A stretch of 64,000 nt of DNA from Chitinophaga pinensis (GTDB taxonomy: Bacteria; Pseudomonadota; Gammaproteobacteria; Burkholderiales; SG8-41), in contig CALQCM020000012.1 in NCBI GenBank assembly GCA_943329075.2, positions 1-64,000 on the forward strand. Direction: 5' to 3'. The position numbers were made by a program, and so were the translations under genes. The first letter of the stretch is position 1; the number at the start of each line of letters is the position of its first letter. The notes below the pieces were generated by a model, which saw only the letters and a list, made by a program, of their open reading frames with translations, made no database searches and had not been told where the DNA came from. This document shows positions 27,050-35,388 of this stretch, piece by piece.

Positions 27050-27442
27050 TCAGACGAACTTGGGCTTCTTGTAACGCCCGATCGGCACGAGTTCGGCCAC
27101 GGTGCCGCCGGGCGCGCGAAATTTGACCGGTATCACACCCGGGTCGCTGATGATTTCGCAACCGTAGGTCTTGATTTCGGCCGTCGACTTTTCGATGTCC
27201 TCGACTTCGACGGCGAAATGATGAATGCAGGGCTTTTCACCCGATGCCTTCGATTCGGCCGACTGCGTGCCCTGGTCGTACTGGATCAGCGTAAAATCGA
27301 TCGCGCCGTCGGACAGATGGCGCGACAGGTGGTCACGCGTCTTGCGCGTTTCGACTTCGCGAAAGCCGAACACTTTTTCGTAAAACTCGGTGGTCTTTTC
27401 AAGGTCTTCGACCTTCAGTGCCAGATGAACGATGCGGTTCAT
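27050..27442 (-). CDS. VOC-superfamily (glyoxalase-like) protein
   Basis: The 130-residue product is a single-domain VOC protein with two beta-alpha-beta-beta-beta units: it starts IVHLALKVEDLEKTTEFYE, and the second half has HHFAVEVEDIEKS and RAPGGTVAELV. Candidate metal ligands are His7, His in CIHHFAV and the C-terminal Glu. VOC enzymes include lyases, epimerases and dioxygenases. It leads the operon VOC-tctB-tctA-tctC-prpD (41 bases before tctB), so it may epimerise or cleave the imported acid or its CoA ester. Confidence 0.85.
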   Translation of the reverse strand: MNRIVHLALKVEDLEKTTEFYEKVFGFREVETRKTRDHLSRHLSDGAIDFTLIQYDQGTQSAESKASGEKPCIHHFAVEVEDIEKSTAEIKTYGCEIISDPGVIPVKFRAPGGTVAELVPIGRYKKPKFV

Positions 27443-27678
27443 GGTATCTCCTGCAAGTGTGGTTACGGCAATTGGTGGAAGCCCCGGTCGCGGGCACCTC
27501 CCCGGCTCAAGCCAGGCCGCGACGTTCGCACAATGCGTCCCGCTGGCGCAAGGTTGCGATGGTATACTAAGAGCGTAATATTATTGAAGCGGAAGCAAAC
27601 CGTTTTTTCCGGTCTCTTCTGCCAGCGGCTCTAGTCCACATTCTGCCGCTTCCCGCGCATCACCACACCCCGAAAAAA
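27443..27678. other. Intergenic region upstream of the VOC-tctBAC-prpD operon
   Basis: These 236 bases hold no gene. An AT-rich patch near 27560-27595 could contain the operon promoter on the minus strand (TATACC with an upstream TTCAAT, spacer 16), but the match is poor and I do not rely on it. Confidence 0.3.
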
Positions 27679-28383
27679 TCAGCTGCCGACCACGAACCCC
27701 GCCGCGCACAATATGGGCTGCGCGCTGAATCCGGTCAGCCGCCGGATAAATTCGCGCGAGCGTTCCGGATGCGCCGAACGCACGGCAACGCCGGCCGTGT
27801 AGACCGCCATGTTCTGCACCGGGCCGGGCAACGGTCCGACCAGCGTGACGCCCGGATTGGCGAGAATTTCGGTGACCTGAGTAATGCCCATTTCGAGCAG
27901 ACCGTCGCTCTGCGCCAGGTTCGCCATCGCCGCATAGCCGTTGGGAAAATACTGCAGGCGCGGCGTCACTTCAGCGACGACCCCCAGTTGGTCAAGCACC
28001 CTCAACACCACCTTGCCTGCGGTCGCCACCGCCGGGTCCGGGCAGACGATGCGCGTGGCCGCCAGTAGGTTTCCGCGCAACACATCAACGTTGCGCACAT
28101 CGGGACGCGGCGTACCGGCACGCACCGCGACACCGGTGCCGACCTTGCCCAGATCGACGCGCGTCGCCGCATTCACTTCGCCGGCGGCAATCAATTCATC
28201 GATCAACGCGGCGGTCAGTATGATGATGTCGGCCGGCGCACCGGATAGAACGCGCGCCTTCATTGCCCCCACCGCACCGTATTCGGCGTGCATACGATTG
28301 CCGCTTTCGCGCTGAAACTTTGCCGCCAGTTGACTCACCACGGCCTGCCCGGCGCCGGCGCAGAAAATATTCAATGTCGTCAT
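27679..28383 (-). CDS. ModA-like substrate-binding domain protein without signal peptide
   Basis: The 234-residue product has the periplasmic type II binding fold seen in molybdate-binding ModA-like proteins: LNIFCAGAGQAVVSQLAAKF at the start, AGAPADIIILTA, and VCPDPAVATAGKVV. Unlike real ModA it has no signal peptide: the mature-like sequence begins at residue 3 after a strong GGGGAG ribosome site. It should therefore stay in the cytoplasm, and no ABC permease or ATPase is nearby. It is 12 bases after the two-helix membrane protein gene. The ligand is unknown; a sensor role is possible. Confidence 0.75.
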   Translation of the reverse strand: MTTLNIFCAGAGQAVVSQLAAKFQRESGNRMHAEYGAVGAMKARVLSGAPADIIILTAALIDELIAAGEVNAATRVDLGKVGTGVAVRAGTPRPDVRNVDVLRGNLLAATRIVCPDPAVATAGKVVLRVLDQLGVVAEVTPRLQYFPNGYAAMANLAQSDGLLEMGITQVTEILANPGVTLVGPLPGPVQNMAVYTAGVAVRSAHPERSREFIRRLTGFSAQPILCAAGFVVGS

Positions 28384-28395
28384 GCTTCGCTCCCC

Positions 28396-28749
28396 TCAAC
28401 GCTTCAAATCAGTTTCGTCCATATGAAAACGGTGCAGTATCCGGTGCAGCACCGGCGCCAGCGTTACCGCCACGATGCTGATGAACACCAGGCCGCAAAA
28501 CAGCGCGTACGCCGACGAAAATAGCTTTGCCTCATCGGTTTTCATCTCCGCCACCGGCCCCATGCCACCGAGGATCATGGAGGCATTGTGCAGCGCATCG
28601 ATCCAGGCAAGGCCGGCGATCTGATGATAACCGAGCACGCCGATCGCCAGCGCGGCCGTCGCAATCGCCACCGACACCGCCACGGATGCAATCACCCGCC
28701 GCACAAAACGCGGCCGCGGGATGACCTTCTGATGCCGGTTTTCAAACAT
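28396..28749 (-). CDS. Two-helix membrane protein resembling a potassium-channel pore without selectivity filter
   Basis: The 117-residue product has a basic N-terminus, a membrane helix (about 20-40), a re-entrant-like segment (WIDALHNASMILGGMGPV) and a second helix (about 76-95) with a His-rich tail (HRILHRFHMDETD). The order helix - pore-like helix - helix resembles two-TM ion channels, but the TVGYG filter is replaced by ILGGMGP. It is not a normal K+ channel; the family is uncharacterised. The ATG at 28749 was chosen because the five residues before it add nothing. Confidence 0.65.
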   Translation of the reverse strand: MFENRHQKVIPRPRFVRRVIASVAVSVAIATAALAIGVLGYHQIAGLAWIDALHNASMILGGMGPVAEMKTDEAKLFSSAYALFCGLVFISIVAVTLAPVLHRILHRFHMDETDLKR

Positions 28750-28870
28750 GGTGTTTGCGCGCAATCCCGGATGGACGGAGCGTGCTCCTGAACGTGAAGT
28801 TTAACATGCGCGACTGTTGCAACCCGCAGCGGCGGTTGACTTGCATCGCGTTCGTTGCACAATGGCATGT

Positions 28871-29191
28871 ATGAAACACGTCTTCACCGCCAAACATCCG
28901 ACTGAGGCGCATTTGATCCGTGGCATGCTTGAAGCTGAAGGCATACGCGCCGAAGTGCGCGGCGACCAGCTCTACGGCGCTTTTGGTGAACTGCCGGTGC
29001 TGCCGACGGTGTGGATCCTCGACGCGTCGGCCGATGCCGAGGCGCAGCGGCTGGTCGGCGAATTTCTGCGCGGCACGCCGGCCTGGCGGCACCGTCACGA
29101 ACGCTGGACCTGCGCGCAATGCGGCGAAGCGCTGGAGGGCCAGTTCACCGATTGCTGGAACTGCGGTGCGGCGCGCCCGGCCATCGCCTGA
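28871..29191 (+). CDS. DUF2007 domain protein with C-terminal zinc ribbon
   Basis: The 106-residue product has an N-terminal DUF2007 (PII-like signal-transducing) domain: MKHVFTAKHPTEAHLIRGML, LEAEGIRAEVRGD, then GELPVLPTVWILD. The C-terminus adds a zinc ribbon, CAQCGE...CWNCGA. DUF2007 proteins are small cytoplasmic proteins of unknown role. The ATG at 28871 matches the family start; another ATG lies three codons upstream. It is divergent from the channel-like gene. Confidence 0.8.
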   Translation: MKHVFTAKHPTEAHLIRGMLEAEGIRAEVRGDQLYGAFGELPVLPTVWILDASADAEAQRLVGEFLRGTPAWRHRHERWTCAQCGEALEGQFTDCWNCGAARPAIA

Positions 29192-29201
29192 ACCGGCGCG
29201 C

Positions 29202-29232
29202 AAAAAAAAGGCCGCGCAGGGACTGCGCGGCC
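29202..29232 (-). terminator. Rho-independent terminator of the OYE-like gene
   Basis: A 10-bp GC-rich stem (29210-29219 with 29223-29232) is followed on the minus strand by eight T residues. It lies about 90 bases after the stop of the flavin oxidoreductase gene, and its A-tract side also ends the convergent DUF2007 gene. Confidence 0.85.
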
Positions 29233-29324
29233 GGAATGTCTTGCTGGAGATAATGCAAAGCCACAATAGCGCGTCGGCACTGCCCTGCAATCTGTAGTCG
29301 GGCGTACGTAGCTTCGCTTAGCGC

Positions 29325-30464
29325 TCAGAACACATCGCCGCGCTCGTATTGCGGGGGCCAGGCGATTTTCGCTTTCAACACCTTTGCCGCATGCAACGGC
29401 CAATACGGGTCGTTCAACAGCGCACGCGCCATGATGACGAGATCGGCCTGCCCGCTGGCAACGATATGTTCGGCGAGATTCGGCGCGCTGATCATGCCGA
29501 CGGCGCCGGTGGCGATGCCGGTGCGACGTTTGAGGTCAGCGGCGAAATGCGTCTGGTAGCCCGGATACAACGGGATTTTCTGGCGCGGATCGAGGCCCCC
29601 GCTCGAACTGTCGATCAAATCAACCTTGCCGCCGTCTTTGAGCAACTGCACCAGTTTGGCCGTGTCGTCGAAGGCAATGCCACCCTCCACCCAGTCGACG
29701 CAGGACAGGCGCACGAACAACGGCTTGTCGTCCGGCCATTCGCTGCGCGTGGCGTCGATCACTTCAAGCAGAAAGCGGATGCGGTTGTCAAAACTGCCGC
29801 CGTACTGGTCGCTGCGCTGGTTCGACAGCGGCGAGAGAAACTGGTGGATCAGATAACCATGCGCACCGTGCAATTCGATGATGTCGAAACCGGCTTGGTG
29901 CGCGCGCCGCGCGCTGGCGGCAAAACCGTCGATCGCTGCTTTCACCGTGGCGAGGTCCATTGCCTGCGGCGGACGCTGCCCTTCGCTGAACGTCAAGGCA
30001 GAGGCAGAAACGTTTTCCCAACCGCCTTCGGCCAATGAGAGTTGTTTGCCGCCCTGCCACGGCGCCGCGCATGAAGCCTTGCGGCCGGCATGACCGATCT
30101 GCACCGCCGCCAGCGCGCCCTGTGCCTTGATCAGTTTGACGATGCGCGCGAAAGCATCGCGCTGTTCGTCGTTCCACAAACCGGTGCAACCCGGTGTAAT
30201 GCGTCCGCGCGCCTCGGTATTGGTCGCTTCCGCGCAGACGATGCCGGCGCCACCGGCCGCACGCGAACCGAGGTGCTGCAAATGCCAGTCGTTCGGCACG
30301 CCATCGACGGCCGAGTACTGGCACATCGGCGAGACCATGATGCGGTTGCGCGACGTAACGGAACGAAAGCTGATCGGGCGGAACAGGTGCGGCATGCCAT
30401 CGCGCTGGTGAATTTTGCGGCCGTCGGTGGCCGGCGTCGCTTGTGCTTGTGTGCTTGTTGTCAT
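29325..30464 (-). CDS. Old yellow enzyme-type NADH:flavin oxidoreductase (YqjM-like)
   Basis: The 379-residue product is an OYE of the YqjM class, an FMN-dependent ene-reductase. Motifs include NRIMVSPMCQYSA with the class-typical Cys, AVQIGHAGRKAS, the active-site HGAHGYLIHQFLSPLSNQR and the FMN-phosphate region near VGMISAPNLAE. These enzymes reduce C=C bonds of enones, acrylates or xenobiotics. The start at 30464 is favoured by an upstream GGGA; a shorter start at 30395 (MPHLFRP) would match the family more tightly but has no ribosome site. Confidence 0.9.
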   Translation of the reverse strand: MTTSTQAQATPATDGRKIHQRDGMPHLFRPISFRSVTSRNRIMVSPMCQYSAVDGVPNDWHLQHLGSRAAGGAGIVCAEATNTEARGRITPGCTGLWNDEQRDAFARIVKLIKAQGALAAVQIGHAGRKASCAAPWQGGKQLSLAEGGWENVSASALTFSEGQRPPQAMDLATVKAAIDGFAASARRAHQAGFDIIELHGAHGYLIHQFLSPLSNQRSDQYGGSFDNRIRFLLEVIDATRSEWPDDKPLFVRLSCVDWVEGGIAFDDTAKLVQLLKDGGKVDLIDSSSGGLDPRQKIPLYPGYQTHFAADLKRRTGIATGAVGMISAPNLAEHIVASGQADLVIMARALLNDPYWPLHAAKVLKAKIAWPPQYERGDVF

Positions 30465-30490
30465 CGTTATTCCCGGTTGTCCCAATTTTT

Positions 30491-30571
30491 CGTCACTCCC
30501 GCGAAAGCGGGAGTCCAGAATTTTATTCGCGCTACGTCAACAACTGGATTCCCGCTTACGCGGAAATGACG
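30491..30571. repeat. REP-type palindromic pair, family A, copy 1
   Basis: CTCCCGCGAAAGCGGGAG and a second, less perfect CCCGCTTACGCGG element flank a 30-base spacer, with CGTCA at one outer end and TGACG at the other. It lies between the OYE gene and tarD. The same arrangement occurs at 41234-41319 and 44367-44450. Confidence 0.8.
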
Positions 30572-30599
30572 TTGCCAATAAGCATTCAGCAATCTGTCG

Positions 30600-31763
30600 C
30601 TATGCAAGACTGCGCATCACCGCATAAAGCTTCGCCTTCGCCTCAAACCCTACACCCGGCACCTGCGGCAGTCCAACATATCCGTTTTCGACCGGCGTCT
30701 CGTCCGCAAAACCACCGAAAGGCTGAAACACATCCGGGTAGGACTCATTGCCGCCGAGCCCGAGGCCCGCAGCGATATTCAGCGACATCTGATGTCCGCC
30801 GTGTGGAATGCAACGGCGCGGCGACCACGCGTTGGCTTTCAGCATCTCGACGGTGCGCAGATACTCGACAAGCCCGTACGACAACGCGCAATCGAACTGC
30901 AGCCAGTCGCGCTCGGCGCGCATGCCGCCGTGGCGGATCAAATTGCGCGCGTCGAGCGTCGAGAACAGGTTTTCACCGGTCGCCATCGGGCCTTTGTAGT
31001 GGCTGGCGAGTTCAGCCTGCAATTGAAAGTCGAGCGGGTCCCCCGCCTCTTCGTACCAAAATAGCCCATAGGGTTCGAGCGCTCGCGCGTATTCGATTGC
31101 GGTTTTGAGATCGAAACGTCCATTCGCATCGACGGCGACATTTTTGCCGGCGCCGGCGATCTTGATCACGGCTTCGATACGTTTGATGTCCTCAGCCAGC
31201 GACGCACCGCCGATTTTCATTTTTACCACGCTGTAACCGAGATCAAGATACTTCTTCATCTCGTCCTGCAGTGCGGTAAGGTTCTTACTCGGATAGTAAT
31301 AACCGCCGGCCGCGTAAATGAACACCTTGTCGTCGACCGCGCCGCCACGGTAACGTTCGCCAAGCACACGATACAATGGTTTGTTCTCGATCTTGGCCAC
31401 CGCGTCCCACACCGCCATATCGAGCACGCCGACGGCGACCGAGCGTTCGCCATGGCCGCCGGGCTTTTCATTCGCCATCAGCGTCGCCCACACCTTGTGC
31501 GGGTCGAGGTTGTCGCCGGCGTCGTTCACCAGTGCGGCCGGCGCGGCCTCCATCAGACGCGGAATGAAGCGTTCGCGCAGCAGGCCGGCCTGCGCGTAGC
31601 GACCGTTGGAATTGAAACCGTAACCCGTGACGAATTTGCCGTCGCGCTTGACGTCAGTAACCACGGCGACAACGCTCGCTGTCATCTTGCTGAAGTCGAT
31701 ATAGGCATTGCTGATCGCCGAATTGAGCGGTGCGACGGCCTGACGAATTGCGGTGATTCTCAT
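30600..31763 (-). CDS. tarD: D(-)-tartrate dehydratase
   Basis: The 387-residue product is an enolase-superfamily enzyme that closely follows Bradyrhizobium TarD, which converts D-tartrate to oxaloacetate and water. Active-site residues appear in place: K181-M-K183 (VVKMKIGG), Asp212 (VDANGRFD), Glu238 (FWYEEAGD), Glu264 (ATGENLFS) and His321 (IPHGGHQ); the numbers are one or two off those of the known enzyme. Its ATG overlaps the stop of the PrpD gene as ATGA. Together with the divergent TctC gene it suggests a tartrate uptake and use module. Confidence 0.9.
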   Translation of the reverse strand: MRITAIRQAVAPLNSAISNAYIDFSKMTASVVAVVTDVKRDGKFVTGYGFNSNGRYAQAGLLRERFIPRLMEAAPAALVNDAGDNLDPHKVWATLMANEKPGGHGERSVAVGVLDMAVWDAVAKIENKPLYRVLGERYRGGAVDDKVFIYAAGGYYYPSKNLTALQDEMKKYLDLGYSVVKMKIGGASLAEDIKRIEAVIKIAGAGKNVAVDANGRFDLKTAIEYARALEPYGLFWYEEAGDPLDFQLQAELASHYKGPMATGENLFSTLDARNLIRHGGMRAERDWLQFDCALSYGLVEYLRTVEMLKANAWSPRRCIPHGGHQMSLNIAAGLGLGGNESYPDVFQPFGGFADETPVENGYVGLPQVPGVGFEAKAKLYAVMRSLA

Positions 31764-33121
31764 ACCGCCCCCTTGATGGCCATCAAATCGATCAACTGCC
31801 CGATGTCGGCCAGCGTGTCGAGTTTCCACACGGTTTCCAGTATGCGATCGGCCTGCCCCGCTTCCAGCCGGCCTGCGGTGAGTTCCCGGAATTTATGCTC
31901 GACCTCGTTGTCCGACAGCGGATTTTTGGCATGTCCCTTGAAGTATTCGACCGACGCACTGTGCTGTTTGCCGTCCTGCATCGTCACTTCAATGACGCAG
32001 GGCCATTTCACCGGATGCAGTTGGGTAAATTCGGGTTTCTCGCGCAGGATCATGCGTTTCATCAGATCCGCAATGCGTGGATCGCGCAGCCGGTCTTCAT
32101 CAAAACTCTTTTCACTGATAGTGCCGTCGATCAACGCGGCGGCAATGATATACGGCAGACTGTGATCGGCCGTTTCACGCGTGCCAGGTTGCCACAGCGG
32201 TGACGCGCGATTGGTATAACGGTTGGCCACCCAGTAACTGTCGACCACGATCGATTCGATCTCTGCCGGCTTGACCTTGCCGTGTAATTCAATCGCAACC
32301 GCAATCGGACTCTGCGAATGCACCACCGCCGGAAAATATTTGAGATGGGTTTCGCACACGCGGAACGGCCCGCCGCGTCCGCCGAACGGCGCCCACTCGA
32401 ACTTGCCCACCGCGTGCTGCAAACCGGCCTTGCCCACAATCGCGTCGTCGGGCCCGGTCAGGCCCGCTTCAGCGAGAGTCGCCGCAAACACGCCGTTGCG
32501 CGCCGCATTGGCGGCGGCGCAACCTTTCCAGTGCGACAACTCACCCATGCGCGTCTGTTCCAGCGCCAGGTTGGGCGTGACCGCCAGCGCGATGGCCTGC
32601 CCGATACGGGCGGCGTCGAGTTTGAGCAATTTCGCCGCCGACAATGCACCGCCCACCACACCGAAGAGCACGTAGTCCCAGCCCTGCTCGCGCGGCAGGA
32701 TGTCCGAGAAATTACAGAAACCCTCGTAGGCCAGCGTCGTCGCCAGAATGATTGCCTTGCCGTCGGCGTGCACCGATTCGCCCAGTGCCAGCACGCCGGC
32801 GAAGGTGTCGCTCGGATGCCCGCTGTTCTTGTTGAAGTAGGCGTCGTTGAAATCGGCATAACGCAGCATGGTGCCGTTGGCAAAGGCGGCGTGTTCGGCA
32901 CTGGTTTTTTTCAGCGTGCCGAAAATGCGCGCCGGTGCGTCGCTTGAATAACGTCCGGCCACCGCGCGCGCGATACGCGCCGGCTCGGCGTCGAAGGCGC
33001 CGATGGCACAGCCCAGCGTGTCGATCAGCTTGCGTTTGCATTCATGCACGACCTCGTCAGGCAACTCGCCATAGGAAAGCCCTGCGGCGTACTCGCTCAA
33101 TTCGCGGATGCGTGGGTCCAT
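31760..33121 (-). CDS. MmgE/PrpD family protein (tartrate cluster)
   Basis: The 453-residue product is a full-length MmgE/PrpD protein: NGTMLRYADFNDAY near residue 83-96, GHPSDTFAGVLAL, then KYFPAVVHSQSPI and the C-terminal VEYFKGHAKNPLSDNEVEHKF-type text split over a helix. Its last codons overlap tarD (ATGA), so both are made together. Several family members are dehydratases or decarboxylases of hydroxy-acids, so a step near D-tartrate is plausible but unproven. The ATG at 33121 is where family similarity starts. Confidence 0.85.
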   Translation of the reverse strand: MDPRIRELSEYAAGLSYGELPDEVVHECKRKLIDTLGCAIGAFDAEPARIARAVAGRYSSDAPARIFGTLKKTSAEHAAFANGTMLRYADFNDAYFNKNSGHPSDTFAGVLALGESVHADGKAIILATTLAYEGFCNFSDILPREQGWDYVLFGVVGGALSAAKLLKLDAARIGQAIALAVTPNLALEQTRMGELSHWKGCAAANAARNGVFAATLAEAGLTGPDDAIVGKAGLQHAVGKFEWAPFGGRGGPFRVCETHLKYFPAVVHSQSPIAVAIELHGKVKPAEIESIVVDSYWVANRYTNRASPLWQPGTRETADHSLPYIIAAALIDGTISEKSFDEDRLRDPRIADLMKRMILREKPEFTQLHPVKWPCVIEVTMQDGKQHSASVEYFKGHAKNPLSDNEVEHKFRELTAGRLEAGQADRILETVWKLDTLADIGQLIDLMAIKGAV

Positions 33122-33183
33122 GGATTTCGGTGCTTTTCGGCTATGCGGCGCGCGCGAATGCGCTGCACCGTGACAGTGGAATT

Positions 33184-33199
33184 CTAGCATGTGCTAGCA
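33184..33199. promoter_or_regulatory. Candidate operator in the tarD-prpD / tctC divergent promoter region
   Basis: CTAGCATGTGCTAGCA contains CTAGCA and TGCTAG as inverted half-sites with a two-base centre, plus the perfect palindrome TGCTAGCA. It sits in the 112-base region between the divergently transcribed PrpD-TarD unit and a TctC gene, where a GntR- or LysR-type regulator could control both. No regulator gene is adjacent. Confidence 0.35.
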
Positions 33200-33233
33200 T
33201 CCTGCTCCCGCATTCACCCCCCTACAAACCACC

Positions 33234-34205
33234 ATGATCCGCAGCGCCTTTACCCTCTTCGCCGTCGCCCTGACCGCCAACGCATTTTCCGCGGGCGCGC
33301 CCGAATGGAAACCGGAAAAGGCGATCGAAATTGTCGTCGGCGTCACCCCGGGCGGCCCCGCCGACACCTCGGCGCGCATGATGCAGAAAATTCTGCAGGA
33401 CAAGCGCATGGTCACGCTGCCGGTCAGCGTCAGCAACCGTGCCGGCGCCAACAATGCGCTGGCCTGGCTCTATTTAAACCAGCATCAGGGCGATGCGCAT
33501 TTCATCGCCATGACATTGCCCAACATCGTCACCAACCGTATCACCGGCAGTCACGATCTGAGCTTCGCCGACATCACGCCGCTGGCACAGTTGAACAGCG
33601 AAACCATCGTCTTTTCGGTGAAGGCCGATTCGACGCTCAAGAGCGGAACCGAATTAATCGCAAAACTCAAAGCGAACCCGACCTCACTCAGCATCGCCTT
33701 TAGCAACATCGGCAGCGCCAATCACATCGGTGCCGGCCTCGTTATGAAAACCGCCGGCTTTGACGTCAAAAAAATGAAATTCGTCGCCTTCAAGGGTGCC
33801 AGCGAAGCGGTCACCGCCCTGCTCGGCGGTCACGTCGACGTTGTCGCCTCCAGTGCCTCGACCATCGCACCGCAGGTGGAATCCGGAGCCCTTCGAATAA
33901 TTGCGGTTGCCGCATCCAAGCGCATGCGCTCGAATCCGACGGTGCCAACCTGGCGCGAACAGGGTGTCGCCGCCATTTTCTCGAACTGGCGCGGCGTCAT
34001 CGGCCCCAAAGGCATGAGTCCTGCGCAGATCGCATATTGGGATGACCTGCTCGGCAAAATCGTGCGCACCGACGAGTGGACAAAGGAAGTCGCGCAATAC
34101 GGCTGGGAAAACGATTACATGAACAGTGCGGATAGCCGCAAATTCCTTGAGCGCCAACACGAGGAACTCAAAGCTATTCTTGGCGAACTCGGGCTGGCAA
34201 AATAA
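33234..34205 (+). CDS. TctC/Bug-type substrate-binding protein (divergent branch)
   Basis: The 323-residue secreted protein has a signal peptide (TLFAVALTANAFSA) and Bug features: GVTPGGPADTSAR loop, SNRAGANNALA, LLGGHVDVVA. It belongs to the same divergent branch as the tctBAC partner (W-K-P at the mature start). It is divergent from the PrpD-TarD unit and therefore a candidate for tartrate binding. There is no permease beside it, so it would need TctAB made elsewhere. Confidence 0.9.
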   Translation: MIRSAFTLFAVALTANAFSAGAPEWKPEKAIEIVVGVTPGGPADTSARMMQKILQDKRMVTLPVSVSNRAGANNALAWLYLNQHQGDAHFIAMTLPNIVTNRITGSHDLSFADITPLAQLNSETIVFSVKADSTLKSGTELIAKLKANPTSLSIAFSNIGSANHIGAGLVMKTAGFDVKKMKFVAFKGASEAVTALLGGHVDVVASSASTIAPQVESGALRIIAVAASKRMRSNPTVPTWREQGVAAIFSNWRGVIGPKGMSPAQIAYWDDLLGKIVRTDEWTKEVAQYGWENDYMNSADSRKFLERQHEELKAILGELGLAK

Positions 34206-34286
34206 TCATGCCCGGTCACCTTGACTGCAGGCAACGCATAACCGGGAATTTTTGAAACCCGCACACTCGCGGATAATCGCCAATCC

Positions 34287-35381
34287 ATGACCCTCTCGAA
34301 GAAACCTGCACGCGAAGCGCGCCGGCGCTGGCTGATACAGGCAGGCGCACTGGCCACCACCTCGACGTTGCCGCTGTGGGTTCCGCTCGCCACCGGTCAA
34401 TCCGGCCACGACCTGAATGTTCTGCCACGGCTCGCGCTCGTCATCGGCAATACCCGCTATGCCGAGGCGCCGCTGAAAAACCCCGGCAATGACGCCAAAG
34501 CCATCGCCGGCGAACTGCAAGCCGTTGGTTTCAAGGTCAACCTGCAACTCGACACCAGCCGCGCACAATTGGCCGGTGCGATCCAGACCTTTACCGGCGA
34601 ACTTACCAGAACCCGCGGCATCGGTCTCTTCTATTATGCCGGCCATGGCGCGCAACTGGCGTGGCGCAACTATCTGATCCCGGTAGACGCCACCATCGAG
34701 AAACTCGAAGATCTGCGGGACAAAACGGTGGAGCTCAATGCGCTGCTGCAGGGGCTGGTCAAAGCCGCCAACCCGATGAACGTCATCATTCTCGACGCCT
34801 GTCGCGACAACCCGTTCGGCACCAAGCTGCCGACCGAGCACAAAGGCCTGTCGCAGTTCGATGCGCCGCCAGGCTCCCTGCTTGCCTATGCGACATCACC
34901 CGGCAACACCGCCGGTGACGGCGAAGGCGCCAACGGGCTCTACACCGAAAATCTGTTGCGCGAAATCAAGGCGCCGGACGCCAAGATCGAAGACGTGTTC
35001 AAGCGCGTGCGGCTGGCCGTACGCCGCAGCTCGCAGGGGCAACAGATCCCCTGGGAGAGCACTTCGCTCGAAGAGGACTTTTACTTCCGTCCGCCCAAGC
35101 AGTTGAAAAAGCTTTCCGAGGACGAATTGGAAAAACAGTTCGAGGAAGAACTCGAATTGTGGGAGCGCATCAAGAACGCGAAGGAATCCGCCCCGATCGA
35201 GGAATACCTGCGCAAATATCCGAGCGGCAAGTTCTGCGAACTGGCCCAGTTCCGCCTCAACCGTCTGCTGGTGCAGCGCGAAACGACGGTGCAGGCCGCC
35301 ATTGCAAGCAACGTATTGCAACCGGCCAGCGGGTCGAATGCCGATTTCAAATATGTCAGACCGTCCACCCGCGTGAATTGA
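34287..35381 (+). CDS. Caspase-family (C14) protease, exported
   Basis: The 364-residue product has a twin-arginine-like signal (ARRRWLIQAGALATTSTLPL) and a C14/metacaspase p20 domain: RLALVIGNTRYAEAPLKNPG, catalytic His120 in YYAGHGAQ and Cys172 in LDACRDNPF. Residues about 268-300 form a strongly acidic coiled-coil-like segment (EDELEKQFEEELELWERI). Similar proteins are common in Proteobacteria, with largely unknown targets. It is followed after seven bases by a gene for a 256-residue protein, probably its operon partner. Confidence 0.88.
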   Translation: MTLSKKPAREARRRWLIQAGALATTSTLPLWVPLATGQSGHDLNVLPRLALVIGNTRYAEAPLKNPGNDAKAIAGELQAVGFKVNLQLDTSRAQLAGAIQTFTGELTRTRGIGLFYYAGHGAQLAWRNYLIPVDATIEKLEDLRDKTVELNALLQGLVKAANPMNVIILDACRDNPFGTKLPTEHKGLSQFDAPPGSLLAYATSPGNTAGDGEGANGLYTENLLREIKAPDAKIEDVFKRVRLAVRRSSQGQQIPWESTSLEEDFYFRPPKQLKKLSEDELEKQFEEELELWERIKNAKESAPIEEYLRKYPSGKFCELAQFRLNRLLVQRETTVQAAIASNVLQPASGSNADFKYVRPSTRVN

Positions 35382-35388
35382 CGCCACC

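Noticed and set aside
28396..28749. Potassium channel
   Set aside because: The selectivity filter (TVGYG or close variant) is absent, so channel function cannot be claimed.
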